Below, one piece after another: positions 38,481 to 51,433 of a DNA stretch of 64,000 bases. Made by a program: the position numbers and the translations under genes. The first letter of the stretch is position 1, and every line of letters starts with the position of its first letter. The notes beneath the pieces were generated by a model, which saw only the letters and a list, made by a program, of their open reading frames with translations, ran no database searches and had not been told where the DNA came from. This DNA comes from Nansenia antarctica (lineage: Eukaryota; Chordata; Actinopteri; Argentiniformes; Microstomatidae), in the NCBI GenBank assembly GCA_963989245.1, contig OZ022339.1, positions 23,445,697 through 23,509,696 of the forward strand. Direction: 5' to 3'.

Positions 38481-40555
38481 TATACAAAAAATAAATAAAT
38501 AAACTAACCTGATGAATGTACGAAAGGCGCTATATGAATAAAGCTTTACTTACTTACTTACAGGTTGACATAGTACGGATGAGGGTAAGACTATAAGAGG
38601 CTTGAACACTGAAAATCATAGTAACATGAAGAGCCATGCCCTATGTCATTCTGCTCTTACCCAAAACCCTCTGACACTGAAACTAGTTGGGTCTGGGCTG
38701 GGATACTGTAGGTGTATTTTTAGCTGGGGTCTGACCCAGAGATGTGTTATTCAGCTGACCACATCCAGACAATAGTCCAGATGTTCCCTATCCCAACACC
38801 AAGGTGGTATGCATGCTCTAATCATTGTGTTTTCAACGGATCTGGAATCCCTTGGAAATGTAAAACATCCTGGCTCTAACCGTCCCAACTCTCTTCTTCC
38901 GGCAACGAACTAGAACGATAGTAAGGAATTCCACTCATTAACAGATGAGCCACTTTATACAACAGTTTAATTTCCGACCAAGTGATTTGATTGGACAAGA
39001 GGCATTCCGTGAGTGCTGATATACAGTATAACAGCACTGGGACTTTTAACTATTATGTATCACTCCGAAATGACCGTAAATACAAAGTAGCTAGCCTGCA
39101 GATGTGTGTGTTGAGGTTACTAGGCAACAGTCCAGTTGCGGAACAATTTTTTGTTGACCGAGCCAAAAAAAAAGATTAAATAAACAAACAAATCATAATC
39201 TGTTGTCGTTTATTACTGTTAACTAATAAATTGCGGTGTAGAACTGTTGTATAAAAGCAATATCACACTCGAGGTCGTGCTGTTATACTGAATATCAGCA
39301 CGGCTGTGATTGTCTTCGGCTACGTTCAGTATATTCAGTATAACAGCACTCCCTCTCGTGTGATATTGCTTAAATGTACATTTGATAAGTAAGTAAGCTA
39401 GCTAAGTAAGTAAGCTAGCTACCTATGATTGGAAATGAAGTAGTATCCAGTTGTGGAATTATATTCATCACTACTTTGGCTGATGTGATGTGGGTTAACT
39501 AGCCAACTCCGTAAACATTAGCGGAGCGAACCAAAAGTACTGAGTGAGAAACTCCTGGCTGTGATTGCTTAACTTGTTCCATGGGAAAAAGTCTTGCGTC
39601 AGACATGCGTAACCGGACCAGGCAATGTTCAGGCTTCTGTTCACACATAAGCCTTCCCCCTAAATTCCATGGAATCATACGAGGTCCTGACCAGGGTAAT
39701 TGCCTGAGACAATTTCCCTGGTCAGTCGCATTCACACATACCCCGTACCAGGTAAATTCCATGGAATCTACTGGGAATTAAGGCTCGTATGTGTGAAAGG
39801 GGTTTAAGTTAACTAATGGTACCAATGAAGGTGCATACTCTGCATGGCATTTTAAAATAGTTTATTTACAATGAAATACATATATATATATACACAATAC
39901 AGTTTTTGCAAGGATTTTATGTACAAAAATATCTTAAAACTGTAAATTTAAGCATTAAAAAAATGCTGGAGTAAGTTTTACACAAGTGGAACAATGAAAG
40001 GAGTAAAACGTAAGACATAGTCCATAACTTGTTCTAGGTCGATAGAGTTGGTAGAACAATTGCCTGAAATTTAAATCCCGATCTAGAAAGTACCCTAGCT
40101 GCATTCACACTGGACAACTGAAACCATTTGAGACGGGATGCGTCACAGGGAAGGAGAGAGAGAGAGAGGGAGAAGGGTAGAGAAAATAAATTGAAAGTAG
40201 AAACACCTACAGTTTGAAGGATTAAATCACGTTTGATTCATAACAGAGAGAGAGAATAGGAGAGGAAACGTACAGTATGTCAGAGAATAAAAGATCAACG
40301 ATTGTAAGACAATGTCGCTGGAGTACTACAACAGTAGCAGGGAGTCACCTTGACTGTTTGCCAAAACAACCACCGTGAGGCGCTGCTGAGCAATTAAACT
40401 GGACATGCTTACAATGTGTTAGAGAACCTTTTCCAGAGTGAAACAGTCAGGACTATTCAACAAAACAACAACTGACGTTTCTCTCCAGCAAATGTCTTCG
40501 TTACATGATTGTATGACTAGCAAAGGAGTTTTTGCCGTTGATGGTGAAGTCTTTA
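38481..40555. other. No gene; inverted-repeat scraps
   Basis: 39005-39370 contains opposed TACAGTATAACAGCACT / GTATAACAGCACTCCCTCTC segments around a palindromic core. 39530-39805 has repeated CCATGGAATC and CCTGGTCAG motifs on both strands. The rest is unique. Confidence 0.5.
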
Positions 40556-41553
40556 CAGCAGTGCCCTCCATAAGTATTGGAAAGAGGGAGCATGTTGTCT
40601 TCTTTTAGCTCTATGCTCCAACAACAGTTATTCCAACTATTAGTCAATGTAGCGATTCTTAGCTTTTATTGCAGGGCACCAAAAGTATTGGAAATTGGCT
40701 TGACAGGTGTTTCTCGTTAGTCAGGTCTTATAATTTAAGAGACGCATAAAAGTATTGATTCGATGCTTTTGCAATAGCTTTGGAATCCGCTATTGGTGTC
40801 TATCAACATGAGGACCAAATAGCTTGTAACATCATGAACAAAAAAAGAAGAAAGCAAGCACTGGTGATCTCAGCACTGGTGATCTCAGCAATTGCAAACA
40901 AGCTGGCAGGTGAAGGAATGACAGAAGGATGCGCACCATAATTAAGAAAAAGCCCAAATAAACTGCCCCACTGATCAAGAATACTCTCCAGGAGGTAGGT
41001 GTGAATGTGCCAGAAGGATAGGTGACCAGAGGCTTCACTGCAAGGTGCTAACCACTAGTTAGCCACAAAAAGGATGGTCAGGTTAGTTTGCAGGTTACAG
41101 TTTGCACTTATGTACCAGAGTGATTGCAAGAGGTTTGGGCATTTATAGCTGCCACAAAAATGGACTAGCTTCTTTATTTTATGATATTACTGCTGCCAGC
41201 AGCAGCAGCAGAATGTATTCTGCAAATGTCTCAAATTCATTGGATGGTGCTTCGTCATACTGTAAGACAATGACCCCAAAAACCATACTGGGAGTTTTTC
41301 AGGGGCATAAAACAGAAAATTCTTGGCCAAGTCAGCCTTCAGATTTTAATCCAATTCAAGATGCATTTAGTTAATTTCCTCATAAATAGGGGGAGTAAAA
41401 ATCTTGTATTTCTAGTGAACTCAATCTGGAAACCCCCCCCCATTGAATTAAAGTAGAGTATCTCTACTTTGATAGTAATCTCCCTGATCCAAACTGTCGG
41501 TCTATAGAGCTAAAAGAAATGCTTCCTCTTTCCGATACTTATGGAGGGCGCTG
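40556..41553 (-). mobile_element. Decayed Tc1/mariner element, 998 bp, TA on both sides
   Basis: The ends CCCTCCATAAGTATTGGAAA and TCCGATACTTATGGAGGGCG are inverted, and TA flanks the element (40554-40555, 41554-41555). One fragment reads WPSQPSDFNPIQDAF, a decayed form of the Tc1 transposase SPDLNPIE motif, so the transposase is broken. Confidence 0.8.
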
Positions 41554-44312
41554 TATTATGTTTGACAATGAGGACGAAAACTAGCATAGGCCCATTCACA
41601 TTTCATACTAAACAAAATGGATGCTCACCATGCCATGACAAAAAAAGTGCATATAAATGCTTCTAATACAAAAGTAGCCAGTTACTGATTGCGATCACAT
41701 AAAACTGTCACTGAAAGCTATTTCTATCTTCTTCGCTAGGTTGACAACTTCCTGTTCTCTTGCCGCACAGTAACTTCCATTAACTTGCCACAAAAGATCA
41801 AAATCCAAAGCATGCCGGACACACAACGCAATTCAGAGACAGTCCAGTCCATTACCATTGGAATGAATGACTTATATGCTGGTAACATAGTCCGTTTTGC
41901 CACTATGGTGTGCACCTAGCATAAGGAACACATGCTGACAAACAAAGAAAGTCAACTCTGTCAAGTGCAGCTTCTGGGGTGGTTGAGTTCTTAATAGGCA
42001 GTTAAGACATTCATGTACTTATTTAATTGGGACATTTTTCATTTCATGGTGCTCAAATCAGTATGGCCTTACTGCAGACCGATGTTACTCGGTTTCTTAA
42101 GAGAACCCATAAAGATTTTATGCATTTGTGTGTTAATTGATAATGTTGTTAACACTGCACTAAGGAAATAGATATGGAGTTTTGACACGTAATCATTAAC
42201 ACAGTCACCTCAAGCAGTGTTAGCAGCTAGCATTAAGATTGTGTCAAGAAGAAAGTATGCACATCTCTAACTAGACCAGTCAGACAACTGATTAACAGTC
42301 AGTCTGAAGACGACTCAATGAATTTGTATCTTTTGGTGTAAGATCTCAAACACAATCTGGGAGAAAGGGAAATAAGATTGGGAGTACAAGATAGCCCTGC
42401 TTGAAATTGCACAAAAACTGATATTGGACATGAAAAGTAACACTGTCAAGGTTTTTTGTGTGCAAGTGTGTGTGCAAAAGGAAAAGGGCGAGAAAGAGAG
42501 AAGGATAGTAAATTAAAAAACCCTGACCTTAACCCCATCCAGGCTACAATTGAAGACAACAGTGGAAAGCAACAGACGAGATTTTTTGTTTACTCAATTT
42601 CACTAAATGGCAAAATCAATGTATGGAGGAAAACAATAGTATATCAAAATGTGAACATTGACATGACTGACTTCATGGCTCATGACTGGCTTACAGTACG
42701 TCAAGGGAGCAGTGATCTGACCTAGCGAACCTTGCTAACCTTGGGCCACCCACGAGTTACGATTGTCATTCCTGCCAGCACCAAGCCCCCAAGAGTAAAT
42801 ACAGGCGGCAAGGCCATGTCCTGGACAAAGCAGTGTCGGTGGCGGCGGCAGTCAGGCACTTTTCCAATGTTTACATGGCAAATACAAAGATCTTTCAAAA
42901 GGGGAGACAACATAAAACAAGGGAGGGGACAGAGTGATAAAAAGGGTTATTGTGACTGGAAGGGGCCTGCCCCCCAATTTTGGATTTCAAATCACAGCAG
43001 TGAGCAGGCCCAATGTGACAGAGAAGAGCTACCGACTGCTTGAAGCAAAACTAACTGGTAGAGATGAAATTCACACAACCGGTTTAAGTATGCTCTGTGG
43101 AAAAAGTCATCTCGGGCTAAAGAATTCCTCAGGAGGACTGGGGAAAAAAAGAGCAGATTTAGAAGCATTGAAAAGGGGACTGTTAAATATAAACAAAAGA
43201 GTAGAAGAAACCATGAAACAGAGAGTGAGCCTGGAAGTAGACACAGGAAACAGGCCTTTAAGCTCACAAGGTGGTTGGTGCTGTGACGCAGAAGGGATTG
43301 TGTGAGAACACATCTGCCGTGTACGCTGGACTACTCTGCACTAGTCCAAAAAATACTTCAAGGTCTCACTTTCCAGGTTGGAAAAGTTCAAAATGGCTCT
43401 GACAATCTTAGACATAGAAAGTAAAAATCACACAGTGAAAGAAAATAATAAAAGGAAAAGGTTTCACACAGTGAAACCAAAATGATAAAAGGAAGAAGAA
43501 ACACATAAAAAAGGGGACACTGCGCTGAAACTCTCTAGAATCACGGCTCAGGTGATTGATTCCTTTGTATTGAAATGGACCTTATACTGCACTCATCAGT
43601 TGATGAATTAAGCAATGAGAGAGATATTTATTTAGGCTTCTTTTTCCTTCATAGATATAAATATGACTAAAGCACCAATATGGTGAATATAAATCAAGGA
43701 AGCCAGGGCAAGCCATCCTCTAAGGAATTGTCACCCCCCCCCACCCCCCATATTTCCCTATTAACCTTTAAGCTGAAAATAAGGCATTATGTGATTGATC
43801 AACTCAATCTGCTTTCTGACATGGACATTATTCTAATATAAATAACGTACATGTGTTCTAATAACCAGTAGTGAATTAATTGAGGAGAACTTTTAAAAAC
43901 AATCTATTGGTTCATAGTTCATACGTGTCACTCCGTCTAATCCATAACCGACATGAAATTCATAAGACATAACACATTAAATTACATTTTGTTTATGAAG
44001 GAAAATAAACCGGAGGCCCCACAAACAACTCTTTGTGAGTCCGTTATGCAACTGGCTCTATCATTTGATCAATCGGGGGAGACACAATAGATATGTACAT
44101 GTCAGTCTTTGGTACGGAACGGAACATTTAAAAAGTTATTTATATTATTAAAGTTCATTATTATTAAGTTAATAGGAAGAGGAAGGCTTGGGAATGCCTG
44201 AAACACTCAACCCCTCAAAATAACCGTCTCACAACAGACTTCAAAACCAACCCAACCCAACCTAGAGATCAGGAGGATGTGATTGGTCACTCCAACTACC
44301 AATGAAAGTTCC
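41554..44312. other. Repeat-poor stretch downstream of kcnk5 (probable 3'UTR and flank)
   Basis: I see no interspersed repeats or supported ORFs, unlike the rest of the intergenic region. The part next to 44313 is likely kcnk5 3'UTR; TTTATT (minus AATAAA) occurs near 43628, among other places. Confidence 0.45.
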
Positions 44313-47300
44313 TCAGGACTCTGTGTTATCTTCCTTCGTATACTCCTCGACAAGCTTCTCGTAGGAGTGACCATGTTCAGACCCGTCGCTGGTGAAGACC
44401 GACTCTTCCGACTCAGAGCCCTGCTCCTCTTTGTACTCTGTCTCTGACTCAACGTTTTCATCACAAGTGGTGACGGACAATTTGGCTTTGGCGTCGTCAT
44501 CATCGTCGTCATCGTTGTTGTCGTCGTCGTCGTCGTCCTCCAGGTTGTTGTTAAGGAAGTTCTCCTCGTCGATAAAGGTGATGTTTGCGTTCTGGAAGAT
44601 CAGGGACTGGTATTCTTTCGAGTCCCACACACGACGACCACCGCCCATCCCGCCTCCACTTCCACCTCCCACTCCTCCCCCGCTCTCCTGGTCCACTTCT
44701 TTGTCTAGCTGGTTCTCGTACATCCTCTCCTGGTCGCCGTCCAGCTCCCCCTCCCCCTGGTCCTCTGTTAGCAGCATCCCGCTCTCGTTGCCCAGCAGGT
44801 AGTTCTTGGACTTTGAGAACGCCACGGTGACCCGGTCGCTGAAGCTGTAGCGCCGCTTCTGCCGTGGCGAACGGTCCAAGCTGAGGATGGTGTGGCCGTT
44901 GGACACGACGGCGTCGCTGTCGCTCTTGGAGCGAATCGTCTCCTTAGTCTTGTCGGCGCCACCGCCGCCGCCGCTGCAGTGCACCCCCCCCCCGGTGTTT
45001 TTCTTAGCACCGATCTGCTTGATGAGGTCGTTGTAGCCCTCTTGCTTCTTGGACAAGAAGCTGAAGATGTTGACGTCCTTGGCGGAGGGAGGCAGGTGCA
45101 GGGCCTTGTGGCTCTCCTTGTAATGCGTCAGCTCGTCCAGGGAGAGCTTACGCCGCCTCCGTCGTTTCTTCAAGGCCTTGTGTGCTTCAACGACCATGCG
45201 CACCTTCCAATTGAAGAACAGGGAGAGCCAAGCCAGGCCCAGGTAAATCCACACTTCCACAAAGTAACGGTAGAGGGTAGGGTAGTCGGCGTTAGGATCC
45301 ACACCTGAAAAGAGTGGAATAAAAAAGTTAGATTTCAACAAATGTCAATGTCAAATCATGAATAGACCATTGTCTTTGAATTTACTGTGACTTATTTGTA
45401 CAGCAATATAATTAAGCATAATCTCTTTTTTTTGTTTGCACAATAAATAATTTAACTTATAATTAGAACTGTTATCAAAGGTCAACTTGATGCCTCACAA
45501 TACTTAGCCTATCAAAAGAAAGATTAGAAAATAAATTACATTTATGAAGGTGTATCTGGAATCAAGTGGAAACATTTTCTAAGGAAGGAGGAACATTTCT
45601 CAAGAACAAATTACATAATAATTACATAATAACACATCTGAAGAACAAATTACATAATAGACATATTACATAATAAAATCCAAGCACATTGGGCCAACAC
45701 GTATGCACTTTTTCAAGAATGTCTACAATTATCTTAACTAATTTAAGTTTCTCACAGAGAATCATTCAAACCATTTTCAACACTTTGTTTGTGCCAACAT
45801 TAGCTACATCTGACCTTATGTATTGAATGGAAGACCACTGTCAGCACACGCATGAAACAGAAGAAGAAGAAGAAGAAGAGGACCCTCAGGATTATCAAGG
45901 ACCCCAGCCACACAAACCAGCAAACCTAAGGCATGGACTACACCTATATGGATATTTATAAGGCCTGGACTACACGTATATGGATATTTATAAGGCCTGG
46001 ACTACACGTATATGGATATTTATAAGGCCTGGACTACACCTATATGGATATTTATAAGGCCTGGACTACACCTATATGGATATTTATAAGGCCTGGACTA
46101 CACCTATATGGATATTTATAAGGCCTGGACTACACGTATATGGATATTTATAAGGCCTGGACTACACGTATATGGATATTTATAAGGCCTGGACTACACC
46201 TACACACAAAAACAGTTTGGTCTGTTTACGTTTTGAGTAACTGCCCAGTTTGATTACAACTGACTGTGCATGCCCATAACGTTCTTCTACGGTATTTGAC
46301 AGATTGTGTTCAGTTTTGGCTTTTCTTATGGACAGAGATATTTTTGTGGTGTGGACATATTTTTTTTTTTAAACGAGGATGAAAATATCTGCTTAAAAAC
46401 ATATCCAGATACGTGTAGTCCAGGCCTTATAAATATCCATATACGTGTAGTCCAGGCCTTATAAATATTCATATACGTGTAGTCCAGGCCTTATAAATAT
46501 TCATTACATACGTGTAGTCCAGGCCTTATAAATATCCATATACGTGTAGTCCAGGCCTTATAAATATCCATATATACGTGTAGTCCAGGCCTTATAAATA
46601 TCCATATATACGTGTAGTCCAGGCCTTATAAATATCCATATACGTGTAGTCCAGACCTAAGCCTAAGAAGTTTACTGTTGTGCATCCGTACACTGGATGC
46701 AATAAAAGCATCCTGAAGTCTAAACCCCAACAAAAGCCAGTTGGTTGATAAAGTGGTGCGAGAGCTTACCTGCTACAAGATCACCAAAGCCAATTGTGGT
46801 CAGAGTGACAAAAGAGAAGTATAAGCCCTCCACGTAGGTCCAACCCTCCTGAGACATGAAGACAAACGGGGGGATGACCAGGTGGACCAGCACACCCCAT
46901 AACACAAAGATGGCCGTGCAGGTAAACTGGGCCTTACGCTGAAAAACAAAACAGCAGGTTAAGGATGGACTAATGGACTATAACAGTGAAGGTAAACACA
47001 AGATTTTGTGACGTTAGAATTATAATGTCAAAATGTCGTTTTTTTTTTTTACATAATCTGATCCATTAGGTGTTTATTAATGCCTGTGTGGTGTTATTTT
47101 TTTAAATGTTGACATTTCTTAGTTAGTAATTCATAAAATACAAAGGTTCCATCTCACAAAATATAATGGAATGTAAAAACGTTGACGCTCAATATCTCTG
47201 AACTGCCCTAAACGGAGATAGAACCTTATCATTCTAAGCTCATAATTTGCTGGTGAATACCATTCTTATTAGACAGAAACACAACAAGAGAAAGATGAAT

Positions 47301-48208
47301 GCAAGAAGTGAGATGCTCACTTGCTCCAAATGCTCATCCTTACCAGTGTTAAGCCTTTCTTGGTGAGGTACTGGCCCAGGTGCTTGGCCCGGCCTCCGAA
47401 GAACTTCCCCAGCTCACTGATCCAGGTGAGACATAAGGGCACCCCGAAGAGCCCGTAGAAGATGCAGAACAGCCGTCCTGCGGACGTTTTGGGGGCGATG
47501 TTCCCGTAACCTGTCAGAGCAGGAGGCGAGGGGTTAAGTGAAGTATTCAAAGTATCAGAATTCAAAGTTATAGTTTCCTCATAAAGGAAAAAGAAAAAAA
47601 TCCTGGCACAAGAAACAGCACATTTCATAACCACAATTTATAAACTCATCTTCACTGAAGCTAAGTGACAGAGACTTGGCAAGGCAGAGAAAATATGTCA
47701 AGCATTGGAAGACCCTCAGGGCATTTCAAGATGTGGCATCGTACCAAAAGAAGAAAAATTACTCTGCTGACATAAACGAAACCAACCGTAAAGACTGGTC
47801 CTCTAATCAAGGTTTTTTGTCTGCTATGTTCTACTTAGATTGTACAGGCACAGACAACAAGGAATCCGCCCTAATAGAGCATCTATCTAGAGGTTACAAA
47901 AATAAATCCACAAATCATTGCAAGATAAACAATTTCCGTGTCTTGTTGACTTCGTGGAGACATTCCCTTTTCTCCCCAGCATCAAGTATGATTAGCAGAC
48001 ACAATGCAGTAAGTAAGCTCTATTCAATTAAATTAGACCACTTTGGTTTAGACCCTCAAAATCAAACAGCTGAAGTGCACGTGTCCTACAACCTACCGAT
48101 AGTTGTGATAACAGTAGCAGCAAAGATGACCGCGTTGGGCCAGTTCCAGTTGTTGAAGGTCTTACTGCCCGTTATAGTGACACCCTGCCCCGCTGCGTCA
48201 GACACCAT
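44313..48208 (-). CDS. kcnk5: Two-pore potassium channel TASK-2; last four exons, first exon outside window
   Basis: join(44313..45304,46770..46938,47344..47510,48097..48208). Phases close and give 479 residues. Exon order: VSDAAGQGVTITG and NWNWPNAVIFAATVITTIG, pore 1 with YGN completed in the next exon; FGVPLCLTWISELGKFFGG; VLVHLVIPPFVFM and pore 2 TLTTIGFGD; GVDPNADYPTLYRYFVEVWI, TM4, KALKKRRRRRK and NIFSFLSKKQEGYNDLIKQI. KCNK5 is a background K+ channel gated by extracellular alkalinity; the arginine of LYRYF matches the known pH-sensor Arg224. The basic run after TM4 is the known lipid/G-protein regulatory region. The tail is longer and more acidic than in mammals (poly-Asp, poly-Gly). 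In zebrafish kcnk5b controls fin size. Whether this is the a or b paralogue cannot be decided here. TM1 and the first extracellular cap lie off the right edge. Confidence 0.95.
44480..44550 (-). repeat. kcnk5: Coding (GAC)n in kcnk5: poly-Asp tract
   Basis: It encodes DDDDDDNNDDDDDDDAK by GTC/ATC repeats on the + strand. Mammalian KCNK5 has no such run. Confidence 0.9.
45928..46660. mobile_element. Foldback-type element: two opposed arrays of a 32-bp repeat
   Basis: About nine units of AAGGCCTGGACTACACGTAT plus ATGGATATTTAT run forward at 45928-46205. About eight run inverted at 46401-46660, around a 195-bp spacer. The outermost units are diverged in matching ways (CCTAAGGCATGG on the left, CCAGACCTAAGCC on the right). 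It lies in the last kcnk5 intron. Confidence 0.85.
47008..47243 (+). mobile_element. MITE family A, copy 6
   Basis: It lies in a kcnk5 intron. Both ends are recognisable, with a small deletion in the left inverted repeat. Confidence 0.85.
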
Positions 48209-48875
48209 CTGGGGACAAAAGTAACAGTCAGTGAGTTGAGTGGAATTAAGCTGGAGGCACAATTGGAAATGGACTCCAACCGCATTCCTCTAGCTACAAA
48301 CATGTAATGCTGCTGCAGCCTAAATGCACACACCCAACACCAAATGGTCAATGGACAATAAGGCAAAGCCGTGGGGGTGGGGGGGGTGTTGTGTGTTGTG
48401 TATGGAGTCCCATTTCTTCCACCACATCCTTCCTGTGAGCCATTGATAATATCTCCAGATGCACCGATGAGCTGGCCATTGCCAATGATTTGCTCCCAGA
48501 CAGCAGAGTATCATCCCTGGCGATACCAGTCTTATTTAGGTCTTATTTGGGTTACATTGGGGAATAAGTAAAGAGCGTAAGTGGAAAACGTGGGGAAAAC
48601 TCATTAACAATACTGTGAACTCTACTTCAGGAAGTAGCATTGCATATTTATAGAAAATTATCCTGATGTGACAAAACTAGGTCATGCTCTTTTCATATTC
48701 AAACTGTACTGGTGCACTTGGTATGAAAAACGTGAATGGGGGGGGGGGGGGGGGGAATGGTTTCCGTGATAATTAATCATTACAAACTGTGTGTGTGTTT
48801 GAACAGCCGCAGGACAACCTGAGGCCGTTCCCTCAGGTAGGAGCATCCCCAGCAACGGCTTCTGAACTAAACGGC
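48209..48875. other. Start of kcnk5 intron 1; no further element recognised
   Basis: Unique sequence with a G-run at 48737-48755. Confidence 0.6.
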
Positions 48876-49167
48876 AAATGGACTGACTTATATAGACATT
48901 TAGACATATATACTTATATAGTGCCTTTATCCAAAGCGCTTTACAACGGCCTCTCATTCACCCATTCACACACACACACACTCACACACCAATGGCGGCA
49001 AGCTGCCATGCAAGGCGCCGGCCGGCCCGCTCACTGGGAGCAATTTGGGGTTCAGTGTCTTGCCCAAGGACACTTCGACACGTGGCCAGCCGGGGCTCAA
49101 ACCGCCGATCTGCCAACCTTGCGATCATTAGACGGCGGCTCTACCTCCTGCGTCACAGCCGCCCCCA
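48876..49167 (-). mobile_element. tRNA-derived SINE family B, copy 6
   Basis: Full-length copy; box B is mutated (GGTTTGAGCCCCG on the minus strand). Confidence 0.9.
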
Positions 49168-49424
49168 GGATGGGACAACGCATTCCCCCAGACCAAAGCT
49201 CTCAAATGTCTCTAAATGTGCTCTTGAGGGGAAAATGCGCAGGGCTTGGCAAGAGGTGCTCGTGCCCCTAAGTGCTAGTAGTGCATAAGACGAAGACGCT
49301 CCACTCTTTGATAATGGGCCTGTGACAGCTCTGTAATTAGACGTGCACCAGGGGAGGGGATTCCTTTGCCTGCTGAATCAACACAGTCATCCTTCGTGTC
49401 CATTGGGATGCATGGCAAGGGAAT

Positions 49425-49700
49425 TGGGGGGTAGTAGATGTCTCAGGAGGAGCAGTGCTGGGGGGCAGTAGATGTCTCAGGAGGAGCAGTGCTGGGGGGC
49501 AGTAGATGTCTCAGGAGGAGCAGTGCTGGGGGGCAGTAGATGTCTCAGGAGGAGCAGAGGTGTAACCTGAAGAGATGGAGGTCTTCAGTCTATACACACA
49601 TTTGGCACCTAAGGTGGGTGCCAAAGAAACGTTGTACGTTCCAACCCCAACTGGAACTGTCCCCCCAGACCTGAGATGAGGGTTATAGGTGTCACACAGA
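49425..49700 (-). mobile_element. L2 3' region, inverted, with a 33-34-bp array derived from it
   Basis: 49425-49560 repeats GGGGCAGTAGATGTCTCAGG plus AGGAGCAGTGCTG four times. It is the reverse of CTCCTCCTGAGACTTCTACT plus GCCCCCCAGC in the L2 at 26490-26520. The flank CTGAAGAGATGGAGGTCTTC is L2 as well. Confidence 0.8.
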
Positions 49701-49944
49701 ATGTTGCCTTTAGTTGAAGGGGTCTGAATTATAGAGCAATATTGGGTCATCAGACTACCAACTGTGAGAAACTAACACCTGTTGACACCAGAATTTTTTT
49801 TTTTACTGACTGACCAAATAAAATGTGTCATATTTCTGCAGTGGTTTGGTTTGTTGGCAAAGCATGTGATCATGTGATCACAAAAAAGCTAACAGTAAGG
49901 AACTGACGGTAGCCAATCATTTAGAAAATGATAATTGCCCCAGA

Positions 49945-50085
49945 CATTGGCCCCTGGCCTGAGCTAGAATACTCTTCCTGCTACGACTGGTGGATTGATG
50001 ATTCACTTGCTTAGTCAAATGCATCGATTGTAAGTTGCTTTGGAATAAGGCGTCTGCTAAATGCCAAAAATGTAAAAAATGTAAA
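49945..50085 (+). mobile_element. L2 3' end scrap
   Basis: CTGAGCTAGAATACTCTTCC through TTGCTTTGGAATAAGGCGTC to TGCTAAATGCC. Confidence 0.85.
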
Positions 50086-50870
50086 TGTTAATTCTGTTAA
50101 GATACAGCTGCACAGAAAGGGATTGTTGTTGGTGAAAATGGCACTTACACAAAGCAAACCATTGTACGTCTTTGTTTTGTTCAGAGTAGATGACAAACAA
50201 ACTCATCCTCGTCACAGTTATGGGAGCTCCGTTCCTCCAACATCTCTCAGGAATCATAAAATAGAAGCTTAGTCTCCGAATTGCATAGAGACAAAACATC
50301 CACAACCCTCCTACCATTACTCCACACTTGAGGGAAATCTACAAACTGCTGATTCACAGGAAAAGCAGACTGAGAGTGAGGGCAGGGGCTGAGCAGCTCA
50401 TACCATGTAGCCTAGATGACAGATTACATCTTAAATTGAAGCCGGAAAAAGTCAACCATGTAATGGTCAATAACAAGTCCAACTGGGCCGACGGCTTCTA
50501 GGTATGGGAGAGAATACAGAGCGGCTGCTTTGTTCTTTCATCCCATCGCGGGGGTCATCTTTTTTCTTTTTTTTAAACTAACCAGTGCCAATTCAATGAC
50601 AGGCTGTTGGAGCAGGCCTAAATAAGCTTCGCTGCACCCCCCCTACCACAGGGGGTCATTAACGGTCAGAAGGTCAGCCCAAGGGTCTAATCTAGGGTCA
50701 ATCCAGGATCAAACAGGTGCAGAAAGAAAGAGGCCTTAAAGAGGCCATAAAGACAGAGCTATAGTATGTGTAAACTATGAAAGACACACTTTGTGTGGCC
50801 AGCAGCCACAGATCTGTTCTTTAGGAAGCTGTAAACTAGGTCAGTCACGACTCACACAACCACCCAGGAG
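50086..50870. other. No gene recognised (intronic)
   Basis: Unique sequence; no splice-framed ORF resembling the missing channel exon. Confidence 0.5.
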
Positions 50871-50879
50871 GTCAGGTCA

Positions 50880-51065
50880 AATCCCTTCACGCCTGCGCCC
50901 CCAGTACCTAACTGACCTCCTCCCCCAGCATACCCCTTCCCGGAACCTGCGGTCTGCAGACATGGGCCTGCTATCCAACCCCCGGCCCGCACCAACCTAC
51001 GGACCTTTGGGGACAGAGCCTTCAGCGTGGCTGCACCTACCCTCTGGAACTCCCTCCCCACAGTG
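50880..51065 (+). pseudogene. LINE RT C-terminal scrap
   Basis: It encodes YLTDLLPQHTPSRNLRSADM, then in another frame FGDRAFSVAAPTLWNSLP-like text, the same family as 30000-30230. Confidence 0.75.
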
Positions 51066-51108
51066 ATCTGCAATTTGAAAGTGACAGTTGAATCTAAGTG
51101 ACAGTTAA

Positions 51109-51433
51109 CACTAGAACAGCTATGTCTATGTTGCCTACTATAAGAGCCGCCTCGGGGGTCACATGACCATAGTCTTTACAATGGGAAGCTGCTATTTACA
51201 CACAACGACCACTAGTTGGCCGCCTTGTAAATTAGCCTGCTTCCTACACAGAAATACGGCAAAATAGCTTCATACTAGCTTATCCTGATGTGGTTTTGAA
51301 AACGTAAGGATACTGGGTGGTAGAACGCACATATCTAGGACAAGTCATGAAAGGAGGGTCCTGAAATTTGATTGAGTGCAAAGATATAACATTTTTCTTT
51401 ACTCACAAGTCCCCCCTCATGGCTGTTCTAGTG
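51109..51433 (+). mobile_element. piggyBac-type MITE, copy 2
   Basis: TTAA at 51105-51108 and 51434-51437; inverted ends CACTAGAACAGC and GCTGTTCTAGTG; interior homologous to 37848-38166. Confidence 0.9.

Noticed and set aside
42456..43313. Several overlapping 60-120 codon ORFs
   Set aside because: Both strands are open by chance, with no motif or splice context; probably kcnk5 3' flank.
44392..45308. Plus-strand ORFs rich in Ser/Pro opposite kcnk5
   Set aside because: They are shadows of the last channel exon, produced by its poly-Asp/Gly-encoding repeats.
47676..48224. 182-codon + strand ORF overlapping a kcnk5 exon
   Set aside because: It runs antisense through exon 48097-48208 and intron sequence, resembles no family, and lacks any gene signals; the channel exon on the other strand explains the coding signal.
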